Positions 1 to 10,928 of a DNA stretch of 64,000 nucleotides are shown one piece after another. Origin of the DNA: Flaccisagitta enflata (taxonomy: Eukaryota; Chaetognatha; Sagittoidea; Aphragmophora). Where the stretch lies: the NCBI GenBank assembly GCA_965153355.1, contig OZ231127.1, forward strand, positions 55,986,001 through 56,050,000, in the 5' to 3' direction. Every line of letters starts with the position of its first letter. Within the stretch, counting starts at the first letter, position 1. Position numbers and translations under genes: made by a program. The notes below the pieces were generated by a model that saw only the letters and a list, made by a program, of their open reading frames with translations, ran no database searches and had not been told where the DNA came from.

Positions 1-290
1 CAAATCAGCCCTCCAGACCTCAAATCCAGCCTCCAGGCCTCAAATCAACTCTTCAGGCCTCAAATTTGTCCTCTAGGCCTCAAGCCTGCCCCCCAAATCT
101 GCTCTTTTGGACTAAATCCTGCCATCCCGACTTCAAATCCACCTCAGGACGTATTGAAATTCACCCCTGTGTCCTACAGGACATCGGCCCTTTGAGGCCA
201 CTGCCCTGCTCTCACTCCACTACTTCACTTGATCACTCCAAGTAGGGTATCGGGTACCGCTGACCATGTGCGATCCTTGGATGACTAGTT
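1..290 (-). mobile_element. GTACC-end minisatellite element, left-truncated by window edge
   Basis: Positions 1-144 are an irregular minisatellite of about 20-25 bp (CCTCAAATC..CCAGG units). It is followed by the conserved end block: CACCCCTGTGTCCTACAGG, a GGCCCTTTGAGGCC half-palindrome, GGTACCGCTGACCATG, and a tail ending near GATGACTAGTTAAT. The same end block recurs at 13330-13475, 41385-41525 and, inverted, at 56395-56560. No coding capacity is seen. Confidence 0.6.
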
Positions 291-1170
291 AATACTGCAA
301 AGCATTCTACTTGAAATCGATGAGAAAATGGCTAAAATGGTCATTTACAAGTGCGTATTTTTTTTTAATCGGCGTGGTTTTCCTAGGGACAAACCCTCTC
401 ATAGACTGGGCATTTAAAGGACGCATTTAAAGAAAGGTTTCACAACATGCAACATCTGCATTTTTACTTGCGGACGCCGATAAATTACGACCCCGTTAAG
501 GTATTCGTGATGCCGATGAAATTCACACGTTAGGGAAAGAATAGACGTGGAGGAGTCGGGTAAACAGGAAGATGCGGGGATGTATGGAAACTAACAAATA
601 AGAGGTGTGGAGGGATGACAAGGGTGGGAGCAGAGTCGGCTGATGAGGGTACCCACGAAATGTAAGAAGAAGGGGAAGGTAACCACTAGCCAGTAATCCA
701 ACAGGTAGGTACTGTACCTGGTTCAGCAATATAAGCATCAGGGCCCCTGATTCAGGGAAGAGGTGATCGAGCGGAGCATCGACCCGAGAGGTCCAGTGTC
801 TTTCAATACGCAAAGGTAAATTTCTAAATGTCCACTCAGATTTTTCTTGTCGGCCCACGACATTTCCCCTTACTAAAATCGTAGCAAAAGGCTCCAACCT
901 TAACGGCTTAACCTGGAGATCCAAAACCCCAGTCATACACAATCTCAAGATCCATAGTCATAATTTCCAAACGCAAAATCGAAATCCTGTCTCAAAGCCT
1001 ACAATCCAAACCTCAAGACCGATAATCCTGTACTCATGCCCGAAAATTCAGGGCTTAAGTCTATAAGGGGTATACAAACGGACGCACAGACGGAACCACC
1101 ATTGTATTTTACAGGACACGATGGAGGAAGTGGGAAAAACTGGACTCAGGAGTGTTGGACCGATTGGCTA
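291..1170. other. Unannotated stretch with one unrecognised 141-codon ORF
   Basis: The minus strand is open at 523-948 (141 residues, start MRLCMTGVLDLQ). The translation is rich in Leu, Pro and Arg and shows no motif I recognise. It is not a microsatellite translation, so a decayed retroelement or gene fragment is possible. From about 955 to 1035 there is a weak degenerate array of CCTCAAGACC-like units. I see no other feature. Confidence 0.2.
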
Positions 1171-1177
1171 CACCGTG

Positions 1178-1275
1178 AGGGTACACGCCACACTTCCGGC
1201 ACGCCACACGCCACACGCCACACTTCCTACTTGCACACGCCACACTTCCTACTTGCACACGCCACACTTCCGGCG
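1178..1275 (+). repeat. Short minisatellite, about 22-bp unit
   Basis: The units read CACACGCCACACTTCCTACTTG with partial units of CACGCCACA. At least three near-complete copies lie in tandem. Confidence 0.7.
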
Positions 1276-1360
1276 TTTGTTGGCGTCAGACGATTGCGTG
1301 GAGCGAAGATCAGTCACGGCGCAGGGAAGCCCAATAACGACGGCGAGGCCAAGACTGACG

Positions 1361-1362
<2 letters not shown>

Positions 1363-1422
<60 letters not shown>

Positions 1423-1440
1423 TAGACAGACAGACAGATA
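1363..1440 (+). repeat. (GA)n microsatellite with GATA/GACA tail
   Basis: About 48 bp of uninterrupted GA is followed by ATAGATAGACAGACAGACAG-type tetranucleotides. Confidence 0.95.
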
Positions 1441-1593
1441 GGAGAAGAACGCGCGCAAGTTTTATGACTCTGTAAACATTTTTAATACCAAGTTGAGGAC
1501 ATTTATTTCCTGGTCCGAGGCCTAAAACTCGTCCTGATAAAGATTCCCTTTGTGACACCAGTTGGCAGCAGAAATATATCTTCACGCGCGCAA

Positions 1594-1866
1594 AAAAGGT
1601 TATATTTTGTGCAAGGTTTTTGTGTGGTTGTTTAGGGAGGAAGAAGAAGAAGAAGAAGAAGAAGAAGAAGAAGAAGAAGAAGAAGAAGAAGAAGAAGGAG
1701 AAGAAGAAGAAAAGAAAATGGAGAAGAGAAAGAAAAGAAGAAGGTAGAGAAGATGATAATAATCAAAAAGCGAAGAAGAAGAAGAAGAAGAAGAAGAAGA
1801 AGAAGAAGAAGAAGAAGAAGAAGAAGAAGAAGAAGAAGAAGAAGAAGACGACGAAGAAGAAGAAGG
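1594..1866 (+). repeat. Dispersed repeat flank plus two (GAA)n arrays
   Basis: A unique leader at about 1598-1636 (GTGCAAGG..TTTGTGTGGTTGTTTAGG) precedes (GAA)n at 1637-1700 and again at 1772-1865. The same leader precedes another GAA array at 3236-3280. The trinucleotide run therefore travels with, or grew inside, a dispersed repeat. Lys/Arg/Glu-rich ORFs here are artefacts. Confidence 0.85.
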
Positions 1867-2478
1867 AATAGTCGCAAAAGCGTTAGATGGTCAGCGGTAC
1901 CCGTTGCCCCTGTGTTTGTGTATAGGAGTGTGATGGTGAGAGGGGCAGCGGCCCAAAAGGGGCTGGTGACCTATGTTTAGTAAGTTTTAAAGCCTGAGGC
2001 TCGAATTTGAGCAAGGATTTGAGCCTCAAAGCTAGGATTTGAGCCTCAAAGGTAGGATTTGAGCCTCAAAGCTAGGATTTGAGCCGAAGGTTGGAATTTG
2101 AGCCTTGAAGCTGGGATTTGAGCCTAAAGGCTGGGATTTGAGTCTCGGGACTGGGATTTGAGCCCCAAGGCTGGGATTTGAGCCTCAAGGCTAGGATTAG
2201 AGCCTCAGGGCTGGGATTTGAGCCTCGAAGCTGGAATTTGAGTCTCAAGCCTAAAATTTGAGGATCAAGGCTGGTATTTCAGCCTCAAGGCTAAATTATG
2301 GGCTTTGAGGCTGGAATTTTAGCTTGGAGGCTGGATTTTGAGCTTTGAGGGCTGGATTTGAGCTTTGAGGCTAGATTTTGGGCATCAAGGCTGGTTTTGC
2401 GGCTTGAGGGGGTGGACGGAGAAGGAGGAGGAGGAGAAGAAAAATTTCCCCTATGTGTGACCATGGTGACCTATCATC
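1867..2478 (+). mobile_element. GTACC-end minisatellite element
   Basis: It starts AATAGTCGCAAAAGCGTTAG, then GATGGTCAGCGGTACCCG and GGGGCAGCGGCCC..GGGGC. A minisatellite of about 20 bp follows (1985-2410; GGCTGGGATTTGAGCCTCAA type). A GGACGGAGAAGGAGGAGG purine block and AATTTCCCCTATGTGTGA close it. The usual right-hand inverted GGCCCCTTCGGGGCC is missing; the sequence instead runs into a block related (inverted) to 53325-53375. Confidence 0.75.
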
Positions 2479-2930
2479 CCATGATATATCTTCTTGAAGA
2501 TGAATTCCTATTCCTCCAATCATTAAGATTTCCCTTTAACACAAAATAGTATAAATTGTCCATATTCCCACCCCCATAGTTTAATTGAAAGGAGGGGTAA
2601 CAGCTGGAGTCGGATCCCCACAGCTCATAACTAATTAAGATTTAGCTATTCGCTGGGTGAGCTATCCCTGTATCAGTGTTAAGTCCCAGCATCAGCATAT
2701 ATCCTAACCTAATAGCTATAATGAAAAATCATAATTGTTTGAGAGATAAGACAAAAGTCTTGTTTTCTGCATAAAAATTACTTATCCAAAGGTTTTGAAT
2801 TTCAGTAACCACTAAATTTAGGTCGTACCTAAAATTGGATATGTAAGTATATGAGTGGAAGCATATACTATACAGAAATGAGTAGCTTTTGAATGTTTTA
2901 TTTTACTTTTATATGTTAAGTTTATTTCTC
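2479..2930. other. Unannotated AT-rich stretch
   Basis: Positions 2479-2545 are similar, in inverted orientation, to about 53300-53375 inside the hAT-like element (shared GATATATCATGGGATGATAGG). I see nothing else beyond AT-rich sequence. Confidence 0.4.
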
Positions 2931-3095
2931 AACAAGGCCGGATACACGGCCACCAGTTGCGGACGGGTGGGCAGGGGCGGGAAGTACGCGTTTCCACACT
3001 TTACCCGGCTCGATGGTTACGGGCGGACCGGGCCAGCCAGCAACCAGCGGACGGACAAAGCCTCTTATAGGATTGCGTGTCCTCAACTAAAACGA
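2931..3095 (+). mobile_element. GTCY-hairpin element (HINE-like), diverged
   Basis: It starts AACAAGGCCGGATACACGGC, has the TTGCGGACGGGTGGGCAGG segment and a degenerate GGACGGAC stretch, and ends with CTCTTATAGGATTGCGTGTCC then CAACTAAAA. The GTTGCG..CAAC terminal hairpin is partly eroded. Confidence 0.75.
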
Positions 3096-3164
3096 TTTTT
3101 CTAAAGTTTTTGTAAGATACTTTTTGTTACATTTCATCGTAGTTCATTAGCACCTTCAAACCAC

Positions 3165-3278
3165 TTTACTAAGAAGAAAAAGAAGGAAAAAGAAGAAAAA
3201 GAAGAAGAGGAAGAGGAAGAAGAAGAAGAAGATGAAGGTTATAGTTTGTGCAAGGTCTTTGTGTGGTTGTTTAGGAAA

Positions 3279-3313
<35 letters not shown>

Positions 3314-3424
3314 AGAAGAAGAGGAAGAAATATAAGTAGAAGAAGAAAAAAAGAAGGAGAAGAAGAAGAAGAAGAAGAAGAAGAAGAAGAAGAAGAAGAA
3401 GAAGATGAAGAAGAGGAAGGAGTG
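3165..3424 (+). repeat. (GAA)n and interrupted purine array with conserved leader
   Basis: AAGAAG/GAAGAGG runs are interrupted at 3236-3280 by the leader shared with 1598-1636. Pure GAA follows at 3358-3405. The right boundary GGGCTGTAGGCCTTAGGAGA reappears inverted at 4911-4932 next to another GAA array. Confidence 0.85.
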
Positions 3425-3560
3425 AGGGCTGTAGGCCTTAGGAGACCCCGGAGAGCTCTCCAAGTCTCTGAGAGTCTCAGAGAGTCTTTGGAGAGCTCTC
3501 AAAGTCTCTGAGACTCTCCGGGACTCTAGGAGACTCTCCAAGGAGGAAGCTCTAACAAGC
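3425..3560. repeat. Short irregular GAGTCTC/CTCTGAGA repeat
   Basis: Imperfect repeats of GAGAGTCTC and TCTCCAAG give local dyad symmetry. It is part of the same dispersed unit as the neighbouring GAA array. Confidence 0.6.
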
Positions 3561-3698
3561 TCTATCAAATCATGTTTACACTGTATATTTTTGCCTATGA
3601 AATCTTCTGGTATTATTTCTCTTCTTCTAGTTATAAGAAGAGTTTCACAAAAGTTTTCATTGATCATCATATTAAGTTAGTTGTTGTATTTTTCTCAT

Positions 3699-4910
<1,212 letters not shown>

Positions 4911-4935
4911 TCTCCTAAGGCCTACGGCCCTAACT

Positions 4936-5041
4936 GAGAGGAAGAAGAAGAAGAAGAAGAAGAAGAAGAAGAAGAAGAAGAAGAAGAAGAAGAAGAAGAA
5001 GAAGAAGAAGAAGAAGAAGAAGAAGAAGAAGAAGAAGAAGA
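4936..5041 (+). repeat. (GAA)n microsatellite
   Basis: About 105 bp of GAA. Its left neighbour CTCCTAAGGCCTACGGCCCT is the inverted counterpart of 3425-3450. A GTCY-hairpin element has inserted at its right edge. Confidence 0.95.
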
Positions 5042-5190
5042 AAAACAAGGCCGGATACACGGCAATCTAGTCGCGGACGGTTGGGCAGGAGCAGTAGTTC
5101 AAAAACCGCTCGTAATTCAAAAATGTGACCGACCGACTGACGGACCGACCGACGGACCAGGGTGTAGAGTCGCGTGTCCGCGACTAAAAA
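5042..5190 (+). mobile_element. GTCY-hairpin element, near-complete, inserted at a GAA array
   Basis: It starts AAAACAAGGCCGGATACACGG, then TCGCGGACGGTTGGGCAGGA, AATTCAAAAATGTGACCGAC, a (GACC/GACG)n run and GGTGTAGAGTCGCGTGTCCG, ending CGACTAAAAA. The last 20 bases form the hairpin AGTCGCG-TGTC-CGCGACT. Purine-rich GAA-type sequence lies on both sides. It has no ORF and must be mobilised in trans if mobile. Confidence 0.85.
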
Positions 5191-5824
5191 GAAGAACAAG
5201 GACAAGAAGAAAACCGTAAACGGTAAATGATATGCTGACAGGCCTTTCCTTAGTAATTTCTTTGAGTGGGCCAACCGGGCCCGCTCCTCCAAATTTTAGC
5301 GTGCCCGACACAGGAACAGCGGGCCCGGTAAAATCTATTTTGCTCTTTTTCCCAATTGTTTTAAGTTTTTTACAGGATTGCCAAATAACACCAGCGTTTT
5401 TTCTTTGCTCCTTGAATGTAGCAAAAGGGGAAAATGATAGGATGATTGTTAAAGTATCATTCTGTTATACGATTCTACTTTCAGATCACAGCAATTTGGA
5501 AGAAAAAAGTTGAGTGCATAGTATACAGCTAAATGAGAGCAGCCAAAATAGCGGGCCCGGAAGCCAAAATGTGGGCCTCGGGCCCGCGGGCCCGCTCTAA
5601 ATCAAGGCCTGGATATGCATTTCTCTTAGAACCAAGCTATAGTTGTATCAGTATATTACAAGAGTGTGACCACTGAATTTTGTATCATATAGATATATCA
5701 TCAGCGACAACATCGATCTCTTCTAGTGAGGCTGACTTTACTAGTTTAGCCATAACAGCATTCCCCCCCTCCCCCCCCCCAAAAAAAAAACAAAAAAAAA
5801 ACATGAAATGGTTGATTTTTGAAA
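5191..5824. other. Unannotated; GC-rich GGGCCCG motifs and homopolymer
   Basis: Several GGGCCCG palindromes occur at 5276-5330 and 5550-5600 (TCGGGCCCGCGGGCCCGCTC). The latter block has an inverted relative at 7985-8040. A poly-C/poly-A run lies at 5763-5800. No gene is supported. Confidence 0.4.
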
Positions 5825-6000
5825 GGGGTGCTCAGACTCCAGGTATATCCTTCTTTAAAACAGCCCCGCGATTTGGCCCCATATTTTGGTGCTCTATCTT
5901 GGTTAAGAGATCTGGACTAGAAAAAGCTAGCCAGATCTCTTTCTATTTTTATGCACTCTATCTTTCACAAACACAACAGTGCTAGATGGAGGACTGAAAA
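5825..6000 (+). repeat. Dispersed repeat, inverted relative of about 7795-7985
   Basis: CCCCGCGATTTGGCCCCATA and the following TTTTGGTGC match, in inverted orientation, TATGGCCCCAAATCGCGCCA at 7920-7940. Flanking CCAGATC motifs are also shared. The two copies bracket about 1.8 kb of microsatellites and a MITE. Confidence 0.6.
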
Positions 6001-6036
6001 TTACCCCAGATCGCAATTGTTTTTTGTTTTTTTTTT

Positions 6037-6050
6037 CTCTCTCTCTCTTT

Positions 6051-6094
<44 letters not shown>
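6037..6094 (+). repeat. (CT)n microsatellite
   Basis: CTCTCTCTTTCTTTTTCT is followed by about 38 bp of pure CT. It abuts a GTCY-hairpin element. Confidence 0.95.
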
Positions 6095-6095
<1 letters not shown>

Positions 6096-6096
<1 letters not shown>

Positions 6097-6215
6097 GCGT
6101 TTTCACACTTTTCGACTCGTGCTCACCAACGGATCGACCAACGGACCGACCGACGGACGGATGGATGGACGGACGGACAAAGCCTCTTATAGAGTTGCGT
6201 GTCCGCAACTAAAAA
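6096..6215 (+). mobile_element. GTCY-hairpin element, 5'-truncated
   Basis: Only the right part is present: a (GACC/GACG/GATG)n run at 6131-6178, AAAGCCTCTTATAG, and the perfect hairpin AGTTGCG-TGTC-CGCAACT followed by AAAAA. The compensating change of the stem from GTCGCG/CGCGAC to GTTGCG/CGCAAC suggests the pairing matters. Confidence 0.75.
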
Positions 6216-6336
6216 CACGAGAGAGAGAAAACAATGTGACGCGAAAATGATAATCGGCATGATAAGTTTGAGGTGAAAAGATAAATCCAGGAATAACGAT
6301 TGTTAACAGTGAAGTTTTAGGCCAAATATTTGCATC

Positions 6337-6446
6337 CGTTGTTGTTGTTGTTGTTATTGTTGTTGTTGTTGTTGTTGTTTTTTTTTTTTTTTTGTTGCTG
6401 TTGTGGTTGTTGGTTAGTAGTTAAAGTTATGGCGAAAGTTTTGCCA

Positions 6447-6498
<52 letters not shown>

Positions 6499-6503
6499 CA
6501 TCA
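6337..6503 (+). repeat. Two (TTG)n arrays
   Basis: GTTGTTGTT runs at 6337-6380 and 6447-6498, separated by a T-run and TTGTGGTTGTTGGTTAG. Confidence 0.95.
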
Positions 6504-6516
6504 GTGTCGATCATAC

Positions 6517-6566
6517 ACTCTCTCTCTCTCACTCTCTCTCTCTCTCTTTCTCTTTCTCTTTCTCTT

Positions 6567-6605
<39 letters not shown>

Positions 6606-6668
6606 GCTCGATGAGGGCAATGACATGGTGTCGACTTTGTCATTGTTTTCTTCGTGCAAAGTAACGAC

Positions 6669-6716
<48 letters not shown>
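6517..6716 (+). repeat. (CT)n array followed by (GA)n array
   Basis: CT/CTTT repeats at 6517-6605 are followed, 65 bp later, by GA repeats at 6670-6716. The same strand therefore carries complementary arrays able to pair over a loop of about 65 nt. Confidence 0.93.
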
Positions 6717-6718
<2 letters not shown>

Positions 6719-6792
6719 AGGCGCCAGGTGTTCTTGAGTGTTTAGAAATATGGTTGTCTACTTAGACCTTCATCATCCTACGAAAGTGCCTG

Positions 6793-7206
6793 GTACTACT
6801 CGACTAAAAAAAAAAGCTGCACCCTATTTTCAGTTGATCAATGAAAAAAACACATCATTTGAATATTTTTCTGTTGAAGTGAATTGGAAGATTTACAAAT
6901 TTTGTATCATTCTAGACCAATCTCAGATCTGTTTCTCATACAATTTAGGAGCTAGAGCTTGTCAAAGTTATCTTCTCTTTTGAAGAAATGCTTATTTTTC
7001 AATGGGATTGCAAACTGATTATGGCAATGTTTTTACTTATTCTTTTGCCATTTCTGAACGAATAAAGTTAGAATTGCCATATTAGAGCCAAATAAAAGAT
7101 CTTCTCAAGAGCTTTGTAAAAATCAAAGATTTTGTTTAGTTTTTTTGAAATTCAGTATGACAATTTGCCAGTTAAAAGTGCAGCTTTTTTATTGAGTCGA
7201 GTAGTA
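6793..7206 (-). mobile_element. MITE A, copy 1 (about 414 bp, TIRs)
   Basis: The left end TACTACTCGACTAAAAAAAA then AAGCTGCACCC is mirrored by AAAAGTGCAGCTTTTTTATT then GAGTCGAGTAGTA. The related copy at 18340-18756 has the opposite internal orientation. The interior carries the shared core GATCTT..ATTCGTTcAGAAATGGCA (inverted, about 7045-7125). No transposase ORF is present. Confidence 0.85.
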
Positions 7207-7660
7207 GAATAGAATTATCAGCTCATCAAATTGCAAATATCCTAAACATACCACAACAATGTGTTTTGTAGAATCAGTGATCATGTTTGAATTTAATCTA
7301 ACTGATTCACGAGAACATTTTTCATTGAAATTTTACTATATATTAAATGATGAACTTTTCTTTGTGTATTGAATGGGTAATGGGTATTGGGTATTGATGG
7401 GGTATTGTACCCCAATACTTAGGAGTATTGTATTGTATTGTATAGTATTGGAATCGCCCCAATAGTTAGCTAAATTGTATAGTAAATCGTATAGTTAAGA
7501 AAAAGTCAGAATCGCCCGGGCTTGCTGGTGACTCAAACTTTATTCCTTCAAAAAGGAAAAAAATTGTCTTCTTACATGTGAAAGCAGAGTTCATTGGCCC
7601 CTTTGGAGCCACTGCCAAAAAAGAAGAAAAAAAAAAGTTTTGAAGGAGGAGGGAGCAGAG
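7207..7660. other. Unannotated; TATTG pentanucleotide cluster
   Basis: At 7370-7455 GGGTATTGGGTATTG, GTATTGTACCCCAATAC and TATTGTATTGTAT form a short imperfect pentanucleotide repeat with local dyad symmetry. Nothing else is recognised. Confidence 0.5.
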
Positions 7661-7662
7661 GA

Positions 7663-7699
7663 GGAAGAGAGAGAGAGAGAGAGAGAAAGAGAAAGAGAA

Positions 7700-7736
<37 letters not shown>
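7663..7736 (+). repeat. (GA)n microsatellite
   Basis: GAGA runs with AAAGAGAAAGAGAAAG interruptions. Confidence 0.95.
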
Positions 7737-7737
<1 letters not shown>

Positions 7738-7794
7738 AAGAGGGAGAGAGATAGAAACAGAGACAGAGCCATAGAGTTTCAAAACCAGGATCTG

Positions 7795-8040
7795 GAATTA
7801 GAACAACACACGCGATCTGGATCAGTATTCTCTCCCATATTGCATTGTTGTTTTGTTATCCAGATCTGGCTCAACCCTATGAAAGGAGAATGGTAATTGG
7901 GGCCAGAACTCGCACCAAAATATGGCCCCAAATCGCGCCACTGTTTTGAGCCATGACATATCTCTCAGACTCAGGCCTTTTTTTAGAGCGGACCCGCGGG
8001 CTCGAGGCTTGCAATTTGGCTGTCAGGCCCACAACTTTTG
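7795..8040 (-). repeat. Dispersed repeat, inverted relative of 5550-6000
   Basis: It contains GCACCAAAATATGGCCCCAA then ATCGCGCCACTGTTT, and GAGCGGACCCGCGGGCTCGA. Both are inverted relatives of sequence near 5870-5900 and 5575-5600. Confidence 0.6.
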
Positions 8041-8462
<422 letters not shown>

Positions 8463-8959
8463 TTCTAATGATGGTAATCTGCGAATCTTGAAACAAGTTC
8501 TCCACAATTTTGTTGTTTTCATGTTTCCATAGCAACAAGAAGCACCATCTGATTTGAGCTGTACGCTTCATTTTGTGAAGAATCGCTGTTGCAGTGCTTG
8601 TTATATTACGTTATTTTCACAGTGCTAAATTGAACTTTGGCTAACAGCATGAAGCTCCCAGACTTTTATGAAAGGAAATAAAAAGAAAAGAATTTTTGTC
8701 TGGCTGAAGTGACACGAAACCACTCGAACTTTGGTATCAACTATCAAAAGAAGCTACGAATGTTGCTTTCAAGAGGGTTTTCGGACATATTACCTTAAGT
8801 CTACCCAGTTCGTCGGTCCGTTTTTCAATTGAGTGGAGAAAAAAAGCAACTGAGAGACAAAGACATAGAATCGGCCCTCACAGCCCTGCTTTACTCTGAA
8901 GTGACATCATTTCGGGACCGTCAGAGCCTGCCATATAGAGTCGTAAGCACGGTACTGAA
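8463..8959. other. Unannotated AT-rich stretch
   Basis: I see no gene, array or terminal repeat here. Confidence 0.4.
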
Positions 8960-9090
8960 ACTTTTAGGTGTGACAAAGCACCTCTGTGACCGGCTGTATC
9001 CATTGGTCGGTCGGTCGGTCTGTCGGTAACGCATTTGTTCGACGATCCAGACGTTGCAAGTTATTGGCCTACTTGGCCTTGTTTTCTCAA
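8960..9090 (-). mobile_element. GTCY-hairpin element, short form of the RT-carrying subfamily
   Basis: It begins TTTTAGGTGTGACAAAGCACCT (AGGTG/CACCT hairpin), then CTGTGACCGGCTGT, (GGTC)n, GTAACGCATTTGTTCGACGAT, and ends TTGGCCTACTTGGCCTTG then TTTTCT. About 85 bp of the hairpin end and about 24 bp of the other end are shared with 15308-16227, where about 0.8 kb including an RT fragment lies between them. Confidence 0.75.
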
Positions 9091-9605
9091 GTCTTTGATT
9101 TTTATCAACGAGATAAAGCCTACCGAGATAAAGTTATGTCTCCTGATATCTTAATTTTGTTCTGAATTTCATAACGGTTTGCAATTTTAAATAGTTATGT
9201 GCCAATTTACTCTTGCAGGAACGTCTCTTGTACCACTAAATAAAATTGCAGGTCTGTATATAATTGAGTTTCCCCAGTGGGGAGGGGGGGGGAATCAAAG
9301 GGTTTGAAGATGGGGATGGGAATAAAAGAGGGAAATAAGAGAAAAACAGAAAATTGGGGGAAAATACAACCTTTGGCAGTATCATAAGTACTGACTAGTA
9401 AATCACAATCTAACAATATCTAAACCTTAGCTACACTGTTTCACTGCCTCATATATTCTAAAATGCAACACAACGCGACGCAGGGAAGAAAATCAAAGGC
9501 GGGGGGGGGGGGAGAAAATCAAAAGCGACTCAATTATATACACCTCTGTAAAATTGATAAACAACAATTAATGAAGAAAAGAAAGCCAACCAGAGCGGCA
9601 AGAAG
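9091..9605 (+). promoter_or_regulatory. Upstream region of the 9606 gene; possible TATA-like motif
   Basis: A TTATATA motif lies at 9534-9540, about 66 bp before the ATG. The 15-mer ACTCAATTATATACA around it occurs inverted at about 9254-9269, and G-runs occur next to both copies (9281-9292, 9500-9512). Whether this is a promoter or the scar of a small inverted-repeat insertion cannot be told from sequence. Confidence 0.25.
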
Positions 9606-10928
9606 ATGTGTGGTGGAAGTTGTGGCGTTCCTTACATGGCTCTGAGCTCAAAGGCGGCTGTCATCAATGGCATTGTCCAGATTGTTGCCGGTGCGGTCGC
9701 CATTGCATTTGGCATTGGCTTTCCCGAATTTGTTTGTGGAAGTGGAGGACTTTTGGCGAATTTGCGTCCTGGCGAGTGGTGCGGCGTGTTTTTCATCGCC
9801 GGCGGCATCTTGATGTTGATCGCCGGATGCAAACTCAGCTTTGGTTGCACCATCGCCGCTCTCATTTTCGCCGTCCTCAACTTCATCTTCGGCGCATCAT
9901 CTCTTGTCTTTGTCGTCGCAGAATACGAACTAAAAGAATATACTTTCCGCTGCTGGTTCAACACTGGCTGGCGAGAACTCGACCCGATGAAAGATTGCCC
10001 CGATGGCGATTATCAACTCGCGATGTTCATGTTGGCCGCTTCGATTCTCGCCGCATTTGCCGAGTTGTTCTCCGTAATTTGGGCCGTCGTCATCACTACC
10101 CAAGCGCTTTGTCGGGGTGGATGCAGCGGCGGAATCCGAGCCACAACGGCGCCGGAAGTTCACAGCAACGTCAAGGCCCACAACCAATACCTACGCATTA
10201 ATTGGGTCTGCCAGCTGGCGGCGACGATCGTCTGCGCTGTCGCCACTTGCGTTATTCTCTTCATCGTCGCTTACGGCGTGCAAAGCGGCCGACACGATCG
10301 TCGTGTGCTCTATCTCCAGAAAATGGGAACGTCCTTGTGGTGCGCGCCAGTTTATCTGCTCGCCGCCTTTTGTGGTTTCCGCGCGTGGAGATTCGGCGAA
10401 AACTCGTCGCTGATCTCCTTCTTGGCTCTCAACATCCTTCAATTGCCGCTATGTCCAACGGAATTGGCTTTCTCCGCCATTACCATCTACTTTAATCGTG
10501 GTATAAATGATATGAGCGTCGTGAACCGCGTGAACCGCGATGTAAATGCATATGCCTTGGCAGATAAGGCGTATCGATATCGACCCGTGTTGATCACATT
10601 CCACGCCATTGTGATCATTTCCGCCTTCATTCACTTCTGCTTAACCATTTGGGGCATCGTCGCCGCCGCCATCGCCATCCATCAAGACGACGCTTGCAAT
10701 TGCGGTGGTTGCTGCCGCGCTGACGATGATGATGACCGCGCGGAATTCTTTTACGTGGCGTCATCAGCGACGCCTGAGTCGGGAAATGTTCAAGCCGACA
10801 ACTACGCCGCTGTTGGCGCTCCTGTCGTCTACCAGAATTGCCCAGATTGTCGTAACGTGGGTGCCGTTGGTGACGTGGTTCACCCGCCCAACTTTGCCGA
10901 GGCAGTCAACATGAATCACGTTTGTTAG
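9606..10928 (+). CDS. Predicted eight-pass membrane protein made of two tetraspan halves (440 aa, intronless)
   Basis: This is the only long non-repetitive ORF with normal composition and one of two convincing proteins in the window. Hydrophobic segments lie at about 18-42, 58-75, 79-106 and 136-168 (first half) and 198-224, 243-259, 268-297 and 327-357 (second half). The first half has a loop with Cys116 and Cys131 between helices 3 and 4. Helix 2 of each half carries a Trp-Cys start (WCGVFFIAGG; LWCAPVYLLA). The tail has a Cys cluster (CNCGGCC, 364-370), an Asp run (373-377) and C-terminal Cys440. The layout recalls CD20/MS4A- or MARVEL-type tetraspans fused in tandem, but I do not recognise a named family. 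Role and partners are unknown; plasma or internal membrane is inferred. The start at 9606 is the first in-frame Met; Met11 is an alternative. No introns and a GC-rich coding sequence in an AT-rich setting could mean retroposition, transfer, or ordinary coding bias. Confidence 0.8.
   Translation: MCGGSCGVPYMALSSKAAVINGIVQIVAGAVAIAFGIGFPEFVCGSGGLLANLRPGEWCGVFFIAGGILMLIAGCKLSFGCTIAALIFAVLNFIFGASSLVFVVAEYELKEYTFRCWFNTGWRELDPMKDCPDGDYQLAMFMLAASILAAFAELFSVIWAVVITTQALCRGGCSGGIRATTAPEVHSNVKAHNQYLRINWVCQLAATIVCAVATCVILFIVAYGVQSGRHDRRVLYLQKMGTSLWCAPVYLLAAFCGFRAWRFGENSSLISFLALNILQLPLCPTELAFSAITIYFNRGINDMSVVNRVNRDVNAYALADKAYRYRPVLITFHAIVIISAFIHFCLTIWGIVAAAIAIHQDDACNCGGCCRADDDDDRAEFFYVASSATPESGNVQADNYAAVGAPVVYQNCPDCRNVGAVGDVVHPPNFAEAVNMNHVC

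Noticed and set aside
5550-5605. GGGCCCGCGGGCCCG palindrome as a regulatory site or CpG island
   Set aside because: It has an inverted relative at 7985-8040, so a repeat-derived origin is simpler.
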